DNA of 64,000 bases. It comes from Sphingomonas oligophenolica (GTDB taxonomy: Bacteria; Pseudomonadota; Alphaproteobacteria; Sphingomonadales; Sphingomonadaceae). The stretch spans positions 53,493-117,492 of the forward strand of contig NZ_RCZK01000008.1 in the NCBI RefSeq assembly GCF_006438955.1, written 5' to 3'. Under the pieces are notes generated by a model. That model made no database searches. It worked only from the letters and a program-made list of their open reading frames with translations, and was not told the DNA's origin. Position numbers and translations under genes: made by a program. Shown piece by piece: positions 9,071 through 18,790 of this stretch (its first letter is position 1; every line of letters starts with the position of its first letter).

Positions 9071-9862
9071 TCAGCGCACCACCATCGCGGTGTACAGATG
9101 CCACGTGGAATAGCCGAGCCACGGCAGCACGATCGCGAGGCCGATCCCTAACGGCAGCGTGCCGAGCGCCAGCAGCGCCGCGACGCGCAGCCCCCAGCCG
9201 ATCGCCGCGTGCGGGTTGGCGCGGAACGCCTTCACCGAGGTCCGAACCGCAACCCCCGCATCGACCGAGGTATCGACGACCATCGGGAACGACACCCAGG
9301 TGAAGACCAGGGTCGCGACCGCGAAGCCGAGCCCGGCGAGGTTGCCGAGGATGATCATCGTCCAGCCCTCGCGCGTCGAAAACAGCCGCGCCAAGAAATC
9401 GCTCACGTTGGGCGCGCCGTCGGTTCCCAGCGTCGAGGCATAGATGACATACGCCACCAGCAGCCAGCCGAGGAATAGCAGCGCCAGTCCCGACGTCAGC
9501 GCCGCAAGCGGGGTGCGCGACCGCCCGTTGAGCGGATCGATGAAATGCCACCAGTTCGCCTCGCGTCCTTCCTCGGCACGCCGCGCGATCTCGTAGAAGC
9601 CCGAAGCCACTGCAGGCCCCGCGATCGAGAGCCCCGCGACGAGCGGGAAGAGCAGCGGCAACAGCGGCTGGTTGAGCGCGACGTACACCGCAAGCAGGCA
9701 GACGAGCGAATACAGCAGCCCGATGAACAGCAGGTCGCCGCGCCGTTCGGTGAAATCCTTCCAACCCCGTCGCAACGCCCAATCGAGATCCGCAGAAGAT
9801 AACTGGCGGATTTCGGGCACTTCACTGGCGATCGGCATCGCCGCCGCACTCTGGGTGGTCAT
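9071..9862 (-). CDS. DUF2189 family integral membrane protein
   Basis: 263 residues with about five to six hydrophobic spans after a soluble N-terminus. The region around LSSADLDWALRRGWKDF and the segment AGPAVASGFYEIARRAEEG fit the DUF2189 family. There is no enzymatic motif; the role is unknown. A competing 254-residue ORF in another frame (9018-9782) overlaps almost entirely and lacks hydrophobic spans, so it was rejected. Divergent from the OPT transporter, with a promoter region at 9863-10020. Confidence 0.8.
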   Translation of the reverse strand: MTTQSAAAMPIASEVPEIRQLSSADLDWALRRGWKDFTERRGDLLFIGLLYSLVCLLAVYVALNQPLLPLLFPLVAGLSIAGPAVASGFYEIARRAEEGREANWWHFIDPLNGRSRTPLAALTSGLALLFLGWLLVAYVIYASTLGTDGAPNVSDFLARLFSTREGWTMIILGNLAGLGFAVATLVFTWVSFPMVVDTSVDAGVAVRTSVKAFRANPHAAIGWGLRVAALLALGTLPLGIGLAIVLPWLGYSTWHLYTAMVVR

Positions 9863-9981
9863 CGGTTGTCTCCTGATGCTGTGGTCGTCGTCTCGCTTCG
9901 GTTTTGGATGGGTAGCGCGATGCTACACCCGGCCATGAACTTTCCCAAGCCTGCATCACGAGCCTGCAACGGTATAAATTT

Positions 9982-9999
9982 GCGCTGTCACGACAGCGC
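9982..9999. promoter_or_regulatory. Candidate operator upstream of OPT transporter
   Basis: Perfect 8-base arms GCGCTGTC and GACAGCGC are separated by two bases. The site lies just downstream of a TATAAAT element (9973-9979) and 21 bases before the likely ATG of the transporter, a position suited to a repressor. The regulator is unknown. Confidence 0.45.
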
Positions 10000-10020
10000 G
10001 CGATGCGCCATCATCGGGGC

Positions 10021-12012
10021 ATGGCAACCACCCCCGCGCCGCGCGATACGCCCCCGGCTTCCCCCCTCGCCCCGATCGCCGAACTCACGGTCCGCGGTAT
10101 CATTCTCGGCGGTCTCATCACGCTGCTGTTCACCGCGGCGAACGTGTATCTGGGGCTCAAGGTCGGGCTGACCTTCGCGACCTCGATCCCCGCGGCGGTG
10201 ATCTCGATGGCGGTGCTGCGCTACCTGCCGGGCGCGACGATCCTCGAAAACAACATCGTCCAGACCGTCGCGAGCGCCGCGGGAACGCTGGCGGCGATCA
10301 TCTTCGTGCTGCCAGGACTAGTCATGATCGGGTGGTGGCAGGGGTTCCCCTATCTGCTCACCGCGGGGATCACCGCGACAGGCGGAATTCTCGGCGTGAT
10401 GTTCTCGGTTCCGTTGCGCCGCGCGCTCGTGGTCGACACCGACCTGCCCTATCCCGAAGGCCGCGCCGCTGCCGAGGTGCTCAAGGTCGGCGCGGGGAGC
10501 CGCGAGGGCGAGGCGGAGAGCGGGCGCGGGCTGAAGCTCATCGTCGTCAACGCGGTCGCCTCGATGGGGTTCGCGATTCTGACCCAGACCCGGATCGTCG
10601 TCGCTGAGGCCGCGCAGTATTTCCGCGTCGGTGCAGGCGCGACCGGCATTTCGGGCGGGTTGTCGTTCGCGCTGATCGGCGCGGGGCATCTGGTCGGACT
10701 GTCGGTCGGCCTCGCGATGTTCGCGGGCGTCGTCATCGGCTGGTGGATTGCGCTGCCGATCCTGACTGCGCACGCGCCTGCGCTGGCGGGCGTCGGCGTC
10801 GAGGCGTGGGCATCTGGCGTCTTCCGCACCGACGTGCGCTTTCTCGGTGCAGGCGTGATCGGGGTAGCCGCGATCTGGACGTTGCTCAAGATCATCGGCC
10901 CGGTGATGGGCGGCATCCGCTCCTCGATCGCGGCGAGCCAGGCGAAGCGCGATGGCGCGATCGTTGCGGTCGGCGAACGCGACCTGTCGATCGGCATCGT
11001 CGTCGCGGTCAGCCTCGCGATCCTGGTGCCGATCGCCGGCCTGTTGTGGGCGGAGATTGCGGGCGGTCCGCTCCAGCCGATGGCGATCCCGCTGATCGCG
11101 GGGGCGCTCGTCTTCGTCCTCGTCCTCGGGCTCGTGATCGCGGCGGTGTGCGGCTACATGGCGGGGCTGATCGGCGCATCGAACAGCCCGGTATCGGGGA
11201 TCGGCATCCTTGCGGTGCTCGCCGCCAGCCTGATGCTGGTGGGATTGTTCGGGCGCGGCACCCCGCCTGAAACGACCCAGGCGCTGGTCGCCTATGCGCT
11301 GATCGTGACCGGCATCGTGTTCGGTGTCGCGACGATCTCGAACGACAACCTCCAGGATCTCAAGACCGGGCAGTTGGTCGGTGCGACGCCATGGAAACAG
11401 CAGGTCGCGCTGATCTTCGGCGTGATCTTCGGCAGCCTTGTCGTACCCCCCGTTCTCCAGCTGCTCGCGACCACGCTGGGTTTTCAGGGCGCCCCCGGCG
11501 CCGGCCCCAACGCGCTCGCCGCACCGCAGGCGGCGCTGATCTCCGCGCTGGCCAAGGGCGTGCTCGGCGGCGATCTCAACTGGAATATGATCGGCATCGG
11601 CGCGCTGATCGGCGCAGGCGTGATCGCGACCGACGAAACGCTGGGCCGGGCGGGCAAGCTCCGGCTGCCTCCGCTCGGCGTCGGGCTCGGCGTTTATCTG
11701 CCGATGGCGGTGACGCTGCCCGTGGTCATCGGCGCGGTGATCGGGTCGTTCTACGATCGCTGGGCCAATCGGACCGGCGACCCCGAATATGCCCGGCGGA
11801 TGGGCGTGCTGACCGCGACCGGCATGATCGTCGGCGAAAGCCTGTGGGGCGTCGGCTTCGCGGTGATCGTCTATCTCTCGGGCAGCGACGCCCCGCTCGC
11901 GCTGGTCGGTGAAGGCTTCGCGACGCCCGCGCTGATCGGCGGGACACTCGCGTTCCTCGCGCTGCTATGGGGGCTGTACCGCTTCACCCGGCGCACGGTG
12001 ATGGCGGGATAA
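10021..12012 (+). CDS. OPT-family oligopeptide/metal-chelate transporter
   Basis: About 663 residues and strongly hydrophobic, with many (about 14-16) membrane spans. The opening ELTVRGIILGGLITLLFTAANVYLG without a signal peptide, PEGRAAAEVLK, and GASNSPVSGIGI are typical of bacterial OPT proteins. The family imports oligopeptides or siderophore-like chelates by proton coupling; the substrate cannot be read from sequence. An alternative ATG at 10003 would add six residues; 10021 was preferred, with limited confidence. The C-terminus meets the GH130 gene tail to tail. Its leader holds a palindrome, so expression is probably regulated. Confidence 0.9.
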   Translation: MATTPAPRDTPPASPLAPIAELTVRGIILGGLITLLFTAANVYLGLKVGLTFATSIPAAVISMAVLRYLPGATILENNIVQTVASAAGTLAAIIFVLPGLVMIGWWQGFPYLLTAGITATGGILGVMFSVPLRRALVVDTDLPYPEGRAAAEVLKVGAGSREGEAESGRGLKLIVVNAVASMGFAILTQTRIVVAEAAQYFRVGAGATGISGGLSFALIGAGHLVGLSVGLAMFAGVVIGWWIALPILTAHAPALAGVGVEAWASGVFRTDVRFLGAGVIGVAAIWTLLKIIGPVMGGIRSSIAASQAKRDGAIVAVGERDLSIGIVVAVSLAILVPIAGLLWAEIAGGPLQPMAIPLIAGALVFVLVLGLVIAAVCGYMAGLIGASNSPVSGIGILAVLAASLMLVGLFGRGTPPETTQALVAYALIVTGIVFGVATISNDNLQDLKTGQLVGATPWKQQVALIFGVIFGSLVVPPVLQLLATTLGFQGAPGAGPNALAAPQAALISALAKGVLGGDLNWNMIGIGALIGAGVIATDETLGRAGKLRLPPLGVGLGVYLPMAVTLPVVIGAVIGSFYDRWANRTGDPEYARRMGVLTATGMIVGESLWGVGFAVIVYLSGSDAPLALVGEGFATPALIGGTLAFLALLWGLYRFTRRTVMAG

Positions 12013-12031
12013 GTCTCCCCGCCACCGCTCG

Positions 12032-13315
12032 TCACTCCATCGCGGCGAGCATCTCGCTGATCGGCACGAACGCGAACCCGACCGAACTGTCCGCGATGCC
12101 ATAGGGCAGGAACAACAGGTCGCCGTGCTTGATCGCGCCGCACGAATAGACGACGTTGGGGACATAGCCCTCGCGGTCCTGATCCTTCGCCGACAGGATC
12201 GGTTCGCGGGTACGGCGTAGCACCTTCGAGGGATCGTCCTTGTCGAGCAGCACCGCGCCGATCGAATATTTGCGCATCGCGCCGACGCCGTGGGTCAGCA
12301 GCAGCCAGCCCTCGTCGAGCTCGATCGGCGGCCCGCAATTGCCGATCTGGACGAGCTCCCACGGGTACACCGGGGTCAGGATCTTTTCGCCGTCCTCCCA
12401 ATGGTCGAGGCTGTCGGATTTGAGCAGGAACAGGTTCTCGCCGTCCGATCGCCCGATCATCATATATTGCCCGCCGACCTTGCGCGGGAACAGCGCCATG
12501 CCCTTGTTGCGCGCCGCGCCGCCGGTCATCGGCACCAGGTCGAACGCGCGGAAATCCCGGGTCCGCATCAGCTCGGACTGGATCACCGATCCGTTGTACG
12601 CGGTGTAGGTGCCGATCCATTCGACGGTGCCGTCGTCATGCGTGAACTGGACGAGGCGCAAATCCTCCAGCCCTTTCGACTGCGCTTCGGTGATCGGGAA
12701 GATCACGGTGCCCGATAGCGTCGAATCGCGATGGCGATAGACCGTCACCGCGCCGGTCGGGACATGATCCTCGCTGCGCCCGATGACGTCGGTCGCGGTC
12801 GCGAACGGCGGTTCGGTGGCGAGCTTCAACTGCGATTTGTCGGTGATGATGCCTTCGCGGAACGCGACCGACGAGATGTGCCCCTCCCCCACCGCGCGCA
12901 GGCTCATCAGGATCCGCATCGATCCCTTAGGCATCCCCGACTGATCGAAATGCGGGACCGCGCTGGGGTTCATCAGCGCGGCTGCGGCATAGCTATATTC
13001 GTGGCAGAAATAGGCACCGATCAACTGGCGCTTCACATCACCGATATCGGCGCCATTGAGCGCCAGCAGATCCTCGATTTCGTCGTACCGGGTCATGAAC
13101 ACCCGCCGGGTCTGCCAGTGGCGGGCCTCGAAATCCTTGAGCACGTCCTCGAGCCCGTCGCGCGCTTCCGCGTCGGACATCTCCATCACCTCGGCGACCA
13201 GCCGCTGGGTACGGCTCGGGCCGCTGCCGTTGCTCACCCAGGCGAGATGAAACGGCCGCACGACGACGCGCGACGGATCGGCGTGCAGCTTCAGCCGGTG
13301 GGTATATTCTTCCAT
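12032..13315 (-). CDS. GH130-family glycoside phosphorylase/hydrolase
   Basis: 427 residues, no signal peptide, so cytoplasmic. The five-bladed beta-propeller family GH130 is suggested by WIGTYTAYNG, the GNCGPPIELDEGWLLLTHGV region, and RKYSIGAVLLDKDDPSKVLRR near the C-terminus. Characterised GH130 enzymes are phosphorylases or hydrolases of beta-mannosides (beta-1,4 or beta-1,2). About 110 extra N-terminal residues precede the propeller start. It is 47 bases downstream of a GT4-fusion gene, an arrangement that suggests both act on one mannose-type glycan. Exact activity, and phosphorylase versus hydrolase, cannot be told here. Confidence 0.82.
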   Translation of the reverse strand: MEEYTHRLKLHADPSRVVVRPFHLAWVSNGSGPSRTQRLVAEVMEMSDAEARDGLEDVLKDFEARHWQTRRVFMTRYDEIEDLLALNGADIGDVKRQLIGAYFCHEYSYAAAALMNPSAVPHFDQSGMPKGSMRILMSLRAVGEGHISSVAFREGIITDKSQLKLATEPPFATATDVIGRSEDHVPTGAVTVYRHRDSTLSGTVIFPITEAQSKGLEDLRLVQFTHDDGTVEWIGTYTAYNGSVIQSELMRTRDFRAFDLVPMTGGAARNKGMALFPRKVGGQYMMIGRSDGENLFLLKSDSLDHWEDGEKILTPVYPWELVQIGNCGPPIELDEGWLLLTHGVGAMRKYSIGAVLLDKDDPSKVLRRTREPILSAKDQDREGYVPNVVYSCGAIKHGDLLFLPYGIADSSVGFAFVPISEMLAAME

Positions 13316-13362
13316 CGCAAACGGGTCCGTTTCGTCGCTCGAGTCCGGACGCCGTTAACTTC

Positions 13363-15633
13363 TCAAGCGACGGCGCGGTCTGTCCCTGCCACGCCTTGAC
13401 CCGAAGTTGAAACCCCAGAAATGGCACAGCTTGCCAATTGCAGCGCCAAAATCGACTCGGCACCCTGATTGCGGTTCAAACCGGTCGGCATCAGACCGTC
13501 GAAACAACCACCATCCGTCGCGGTCGCCAGCGGCAGCCCCAGGTCGTTCGCGCCGAGATACCAGGCATAGGCGCGCTGTGCCTCGACCGACCAGTGCGGA
13601 TCGCCGGTAGCGGCAAACGCCGCGAGGCACGCGTCGACCGTCGCCTGCGCTTCGAGCGGCTGCTGGTCGAACTTCAACGGCTCGGCATAGGGCCGATGGA
13701 AGGTCTCGGTGCCGACCGCCCGGAACCGCCCGTGCGGCGAGGTCTGCTTCTCGACGATCCACCCCAGCGTCGCCAGCCCGCAATCGACCAAATCCTGCCG
13801 TTCGAGCGCACCGCCCGCGCGGATCAAGGCTTCGGGCAGCCGGGCATTGTCATACGCCAGCACGATTTCGAACCAGTGCCAATCGGGACGCCGCGCCTCG
13901 GCGAGCAACGCGAGATGGTCGTCGGGAAACCGCTTCAGGATCGATAGCGCCAGATCGTGACCGGGGCGCGCCTCCAGCATCGCCGCCGCGCCGAGCATCG
14001 CAAATGATTGCGCGCGCAGGGATCCCAGGTCGAGCGCCAGGCTGGCAGTTTCATCGAAGAACCGCATCGCCCAGTCGCGATGTTTCTTGTCCTGCGCATC
14101 GCGCGCGGTCACACCCAACGCCCAGATCGCGCGGCCGTTCGAATCCTCGGACCCAACATCCTCACACCAGGTCCGGTCAAAATTCATGAAATTGCGGAAC
14201 CGCCGCGCCTCGGGATTCCAGGCATATTGGACGAACGAGGCATAGATCGTCATCCACTTGTCGCGCCGCTCGGGATCGAGATCGGGCACCGCGCTCATCA
14301 GCATCAGCGCGCGGGCATTATCGTCGATGCAATAGCCGTGACGGCGGTCGGGAACCGAATAGATCGAATGCTGGAGCATGCCCGTCGCGTCGCTCATCCG
14401 CTCGACCGCGGCGATATCAGGGGCAAGAACGGTCTGCGCGACATCGGGCAGCGCGATTCGCCGCGGCTTGGCGGCGACCGCGATCTTGGTCTCGGCCAGC
14501 GTCGCCTCGACCAGCCGCGGCCAGATCATCGTGCGGCCACGCACATACGCGCGCTCCGACAGCCGCTTACGATCGCGCGGGCTCGACAGCAGCGTCTCGA
14601 TCTCGCGCGCGAACGCAGCGCTGTCGCGGAACGGCACCAGAACGCCATGCCCGTCGGCGAGGATTTCGGTCGCGTGAACATACGGCGTCGAGATCACCGC
14701 CTTGCCGACCCCGACCGCGTACGACAGCGTCCCGCTCGTGATCTGCGCGGGGTTGAGATACGGCGTCGCGTAGATGTCCGACGCCTGGAGGTAGTCGAGC
14801 AATTCGTTGTGTTCGACGAAGGCGTCGATGAATTCGATATTGTCCGCGACCCCCAATTCGGCTGCCTGCGCCTTCAACCGGTCGCGATATTTCTCGCCCT
14901 CTTGCGCCACCAGATTGGGGTGGGTCGCGCCGAGCACGACGTAGAGCAGGGTCGGGTGCATCGCCTTCACCGTGGGCAGCGCCTCGATCATCGTCTCGAT
15001 GCCTTTGCCGGGTGCGAGCAGGCCGAATGTCAGGATCACCTCGCGCCCGGCCCAGCCGAACTGGTCCTTCAACGTGTCGGGATCGACGAACGCGCGATCG
15101 GGCACGCCGTGCGGGATCATCACGATCTGCTTGCCGCTCGCCCCATAGACCCGCGCCAGGATTTCGCGCCCACGCTCCGCCATCACGACGATCTTCGCGG
15201 CGCGACGCAACAGCCCTTCCAGCACGCGGCGTTCGTCGGCGGACGGCTTTTCGAGCACGGTGTGGAGCGTCACCACCAGCGGCAGCGTCGTGCGATCGAG
15301 CAGCGTCAGGATGTGATCCCCCGCCGCGCCGCCGAAGATGCCATATTCGTGCTGGAGCCAGATCGCCTGCGCGCCGCTGTTCTCGATCGTGCGCGCGGTG
15401 TCGACATAGGCGGACAGGTCGTCCTGCGGGATCGCGCCGACGACCGCCGCGGGATAGTCATAGCGCCCGGGGTGATCGTCCATCGCATAGACGTCGACCT
15501 GGATATCGGGGCACCGATTGCGCATCGCCTGATAGACGTCGGTCGTGAAGGTCGCGATGCCGCACTGGCGGGGCAGGAAATTGCCGATCATCGCCAGATG
15601 CGTGATGGGGGCCAGGGTATGCGGTTTCGCCAT
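13363..15633 (-). CDS. GT4 glycosyltransferase fused to a helical (glycosidase-like) C-terminal domain
   Basis: 756 residues. Residues 1-385 are a GT-B glycosyltransferase of family GT4: the acceptor-side start MIGNFLPRQCGIATFT, then GLLAPGKGIETMIEALP and SGTLSYAVGVGKAVISTPY of the donor-binding half. Residues 395-756 are a separate domain with repeated helices and motifs HGYCIDDNARALML, WCEDVGSEDSNGRAIW and DWHWFEI, resembling an (alpha/alpha)6 barrel. ATG 15633 was chosen because GGAA lies before it and the GT fold starts right after; 16 extra residues are possible from 15681. No membrane segment. Adjacent to GH130, probably co-transcribed. Substrate unknown. Confidence 0.8.
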   Translation of the reverse strand: MAKPHTLAPITHLAMIGNFLPRQCGIATFTTDVYQAMRNRCPDIQVDVYAMDDHPGRYDYPAAVVGAIPQDDLSAYVDTARTIENSGAQAIWLQHEYGIFGGAAGDHILTLLDRTTLPLVVTLHTVLEKPSADERRVLEGLLRRAAKIVVMAERGREILARVYGASGKQIVMIPHGVPDRAFVDPDTLKDQFGWAGREVILTFGLLAPGKGIETMIEALPTVKAMHPTLLYVVLGATHPNLVAQEGEKYRDRLKAQAAELGVADNIEFIDAFVEHNELLDYLQASDIYATPYLNPAQITSGTLSYAVGVGKAVISTPYVHATEILADGHGVLVPFRDSAAFAREIETLLSSPRDRKRLSERAYVRGRTMIWPRLVEATLAETKIAVAAKPRRIALPDVAQTVLAPDIAAVERMSDATGMLQHSIYSVPDRRHGYCIDDNARALMLMSAVPDLDPERRDKWMTIYASFVQYAWNPEARRFRNFMNFDRTWCEDVGSEDSNGRAIWALGVTARDAQDKKHRDWAMRFFDETASLALDLGSLRAQSFAMLGAAAMLEARPGHDLALSILKRFPDDHLALLAEARRPDWHWFEIVLAYDNARLPEALIRAGGALERQDLVDCGLATLGWIVEKQTSPHGRFRAVGTETFHRPYAEPLKFDQQPLEAQATVDACLAAFAATGDPHWSVEAQRAYAWYLGANDLGLPLATATDGGCFDGLMPTGLNRNQGAESILALQLASCAISGVSTSGQGVAGTDRAVA

Positions 15634-15798
15634 GTGAGTTCCTTCGCGTGTGCGGGAGCGACGACGGGCCGCTGTCCACACCTGAACGAACCGATAATGG
15701 CCAAGATGGTTGCGCGAATGCTGCAGTGCAATAGAGAAAATGCGCTGAGCGAGATCAACTCGACGGCGAACCCCCGGTGGCCGGAGGCGGTCCCGACC

Positions 15799-16245
15799 TC
15801 AGCCGCGACCGCGGTAGGGGGTCACCCCCTGATCGGGCAACCACAGGTCTTCAGGCGGCGCGCCCGACTGCCAGAACACGTCAATCGGGATGCCACCGCG
15901 CGGATACCAATAGCCGCCGATTCGCAGCCACGCCGGCATCATCTCGGCCGCCAACCGCTGCCCGATTCCGACTGTGCAATCCTCGTGAAACGCGCAATGG
16001 TTGCGGAAACTGCCCAGGAACAGCTTGAGCGATTTCGATTCGACGATCGTCTCGCCGGGGACGTAATCGATCACCAGATGCGCGAAATCGGGCTGGCCGG
16101 TGACCGGGCAGAGCGAGGTGAATTCGGGCACCGCGAACCGCACCAGATACGTGGTCCCGATCCGTGGATTGGGAACATAATCGAGCGTCGCTTCGTCGGG
16201 AGAGGCAGGCAGGGGCGCCGACTGGCCAAGAAATTTCGGGGTCAT
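15799..16245 (-). CDS. queF: NADPH-dependent 7-cyano-7-deazaguanine reductase (QueF, short form)
   Basis: 148 residues, the short (unimodular, YkvM-like) QueF that reduces preQ0 to preQ1 in queuosine synthesis. Catalytic Cys46 sits in [11 protein letters not shown], with Asp53. The QueF signature ESKSLKLFL (69-77) and NHCAFHED follow. ATG 16245 has AAGGGA upstream; a longer in-frame start at 16275 was rejected since it overlaps the photolyase start and adds residues absent from the family. Divergent from the photolyase gene, with only 29 bases between the two starts. Confidence 0.95.
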   Translation of the reverse strand: MTPKFLGQSAPLPASPDEATLDYVPNPRIGTTYLVRFAVPEFTSLCPVTGQPDFAHLVIDYVPGETIVESKSLKLFLGSFRNHCAFHEDCTVGIGQRLAAEMMPAWLRIGGYWYPRGGIPIDVFWQSGAPPEDLWLPDQGVTPYRGRG

Positions 16246-16274
16246 GGCGTGTCCCTTATAACGGCAGTGCAGCA

Positions 16275-17816
16275 ATGAAAACGCTCGTCCCCATTCTCGG
16301 CGATCAACTCACCCCGACGATCAGCGCGCTCGACGGCGCGGCCCACGCGGATACAATCGTGCTGATGATGGAGGTCGCCGACGAGACGACCTATGTCCGC
16401 CACCACCAGCAAAAGCTCGCCTATATTCTCTCGGCAATGCGCCATCATGCCGCGCACCTGCGCGATCTGGGGTGGAAGATCGATTACGTCGCGCTTGACG
16501 ACGTTGACAACAGCGGCAGCTTCACCGGCGAGATCGGGCGCGCGATCGAACGCCACTTGCCCGACCGCATCGTGGTGACCGAAGCGGGCGAATGGCGCGT
16601 CGCCGCGATGATCGACGCGTGGGAAACGCTGTTCGGGATCCCCGTCGACATTCGCGCCGATCGCCGCTTCGTCGCCGACCACGCCGAATTCGACGCCTGG
16701 GCGGACGGGCGCAAGACGCTGACGATGGAATTTTTCTACCGCGACATGCGCCGCAAGACCGGACTGTTGATGGACGGCAACGATCCGGTCGGCGGGCGCT
16801 GGAACTTCGACAAGGACAACCGCAAGCCCGCCAAGCGCGACCTGATGATGCCCCGCCCGCTTCGCTTCGATCCGGACGATACGACGCGCGGCGTGCTCGC
16901 GCTGGTCGCCGATCGGTTCGCGGACCACCCCGGCACGCTCGACGGTTTCGCCTGGGGCGTCACCGCCGCCGATGCCGCACGCCAGGCCGACGCGTTCTTC
17001 GCGCACGCGCTCGCCGATTTCGGCGCGTACGAGGACGCGATGCTCACCGGCGAGCCGAATCTGTGGCATTCGATCCTGTCGCCCTATCTCAATTCGGGGC
17101 TGCTCGATCCGCTCGACCTGTGTCGCCGCGCCGAGGCGGCATATAGCGCCGGGCGCGCGCCGCTCAATTCGGTCGAGGGTTATATCCGCCAGATCATCGG
17201 GTGGCGCGAATTCATGCGCGGGGTGTATTGGCGCGAAGGCCCCGCTTACGTCGAGCGCAACTTCCTCGATCATCACCGCCCCCTCCCCGACTGGTACTGG
17301 ACCGGCGAGACCGATATGCATTGCCTGGCGCAGGCGATCGGCCAGACGCTCGAGACCGCGCACGCTCACCATATCCAGCGGCTGATGGTCACCGGCAATT
17401 TCGCGCTATTGATCGGCACCGATCCCGCCGCGGTCCACCGCTGGTATCTCGAAATCTACCTCGACGCCTATGAATGGGTCGAACTGCCCAACACGCTGGG
17501 GATGAGCCAGTTCGGCGACGGCGGCATCGTCGGCACCAAGCCGTACATCTCGTCCGGCGCGTACATCAACCGGATGTCCGATTATTGCGGGCATTGCCGC
17601 TACGACGTGAAACAGCGGGTCGGTGAGAACGCCTGCCCGTTCAACGCGCTGTATTGGGATTTTCTTGCGCGGCACGCGGACAAGCTCGGTGCCAACCCGC
17701 GGCTCGCGCTGCCCTATCGCAACTGGGCGAAGCAGCCGGACGCGGAGCGCCGCGCAACCCGCGCGCAGGCCGCGGCGTTCCTGACATCACTCGACGCCGA
17801 CGGCGCGGCTGGCTAG
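16275..17816 (+). CDS. phrB: Iron-sulfur (6-4) photolyase, FeS-BCP/PhrB type
   Basis: 513 residues of the cryptochrome/photolyase-related family. It opens [11 protein letters not shown], the N-terminal antenna domain. Four cysteines at residues 350, 438, 441 and 454 match, as I recall, the 4Fe-4S ligands of Agrobacterium PhrB, which repairs (6-4) photoproducts and binds FAD plus a lumazine antenna. [13 protein letters not shown] holds two of them. The length also fits. The start ATG is 29 bases from queF on the other strand, so promoters overlap within a very short space. Confidence 0.92.
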   Translation: MKTLVPILGDQLTPTISALDGAAHADTIVLMMEVADETTYVRHHQQKLAYILSAMRHHAAHLRDLGWKIDYVALDDVDNSGSFTGEIGRAIERHLPDRIVVTEAGEWRVAAMIDAWETLFGIPVDIRADRRFVADHAEFDAWADGRKTLTMEFFYRDMRRKTGLLMDGNDPVGGRWNFDKDNRKPAKRDLMMPRPLRFDPDDTTRGVLALVADRFADHPGTLDGFAWGVTAADAARQADAFFAHALADFGAYEDAMLTGEPNLWHSILSPYLNSGLLDPLDLCRRAEAAYSAGRAPLNSVEGYIRQIIGWREFMRGVYWREGPAYVERNFLDHHRPLPDWYWTGETDMHCLAQAIGQTLETAHAHHIQRLMVTGNFALLIGTDPAAVHRWYLEIYLDAYEWVELPNTLGMSQFGDGGIVGTKPYISSGAYINRMSDYCGHCRYDVKQRVGENACPFNALYWDFLARHADKLGANPRLALPYRNWAKQPDAERRATRAQAAAFLTSLDADGAAG

Positions 17817-17846
17817 GACGCGGCATAACCCGAGGAGGAAGATGTC

Positions 17847-18686
17847 ATGGACGCGTTGGTGACGACCGAATGGCTGGCAGGCGAACTGGCGGCGAGCGAC
17901 TTGCGGATCGTCGATGCGACGTATCTCGACCCCGCGCTGGGTCGCGACCCGGCGGCGGACTATGAGGCGGCGCACATTCCCGGCGCGGTATTCATGAACC
18001 TCGCCGAATTGCGCGACACCGACAGCGATCTGCCGATGATGCTGCCGACCGCGGAGAAATTCGCGAGCCGGATGCAGACCCTCGGGCTCGGCGACGGCAG
18101 CCGCATCGTCATCTACGACAGCTCGCCCTGGCACACTGCGGCGCGCGCGTGGTGGATGCTGCGCACTTTCGGCGCGCACGATGTCGCGATCCTCGATGGC
18201 GGGCTCGCCAAATGGCAGGCGGAGGGGCGCGACACCGCTTCGGGCAAGGAGCAGCTGCGCCACCGTCACTTCACCGTGTGGGCCGACGACAAGGGCGTCC
18301 GGACGCTCGACCAGATGAAGACGAACATCGGCAGCGGCGCCGAACAGGTCGTCGACGCGCGCTCGGCGGCGCGCTTCACCGGCGAGGAGCCCGACCCTCG
18401 CCCCGCGACCCACGCCGGCCACATCCCGGGATCGAAGAACCTCCCGTATGATCGGCTCTTCAACGCCGATGCCACGTGGAAGACCGGCGACGCGCTGGCG
18501 TCGGCGTTCGCCGAGGCGGGGGTTGATATGGAAAAGCCGATTGTAACGACCTGTGGATCTGGAATCACCGGGTCGGTGCTCGCCTTCGGGCTCCACCTGC
18601 TCGGCAACGACGCTGCGCTGTACGACGGCAGTTGGTCCGAATGGGGCGCCGATCGTTCGACGCCGAAGGTGACGGGCACCGCATGA
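17847..18686 (+). CDS. sseA: 3-mercaptopyruvate sulfurtransferase
   Basis: 279 residues with two rhodanese domains. The N-terminal inactive domain spans about 1-130, and the C-terminal active domain has Cys236 in the loop CGSGITG, which is of the mercaptopyruvate (CGSGxT) rather than thiosulfate type. It transfers sulfur from 3-mercaptopyruvate to thiols or cyanide in the cytoplasm. GAGGAGG before the ATG is a strong ribosome-binding site. It lies upstream of metC, linking it loosely with sulfur amino-acid metabolism, though a repeat separates them. Confidence 0.95.
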   Translation: MDALVTTEWLAGELAASDLRIVDATYLDPALGRDPAADYEAAHIPGAVFMNLAELRDTDSDLPMMLPTAEKFASRMQTLGLGDGSRIVIYDSSPWHTAARAWWMLRTFGAHDVAILDGGLAKWQAEGRDTASGKEQLRHRHFTVWADDKGVRTLDQMKTNIGSGAEQVVDARSAARFTGEEPDPRPATHAGHIPGSKNLPYDRLFNADATWKTGDALASAFAEAGVDMEKPIVTTCGSGITGSVLAFGLHLLGNDAALYDGSWSEWGADRSTPKVTGTA

Positions 18687-18710
18687 GAGGATGCCGCCGC
18701 CCCAGCTTTC

Positions 18711-18780
18711 TGTTCGTGCTGAGCCTGTCGAAGCACGCTGGGGCGCGCAACGCCCTGCGACAAGCTCAGGGCGAGCGGTG
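18711..18780. repeat. Dispersed sphingomonad inverted repeat (copy 2)
   Basis: Opens GTTCGTGCTGAGCCTGTCGA and closes with the inverse GCGACAAGCTCAGGGCGAGC. Same family as 6248-6313. It fills the gap between sseA and metC and could act as a transcriptional attenuator or mRNA stabiliser. Confidence 0.75.
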
Positions 18781-18790
18781 AAATAAGGAC

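Noticed and set aside
14008..16278. 756-codon plus-strand frame
   Set aside because: It is the antisense of the GT4 gene; the minus frame has GT-B motifs and a ribosome-binding site.
18687..18790. SAM riboswitch before metC
   Set aside because: The region is the dispersed inverted repeat; no riboswitch core is seen.
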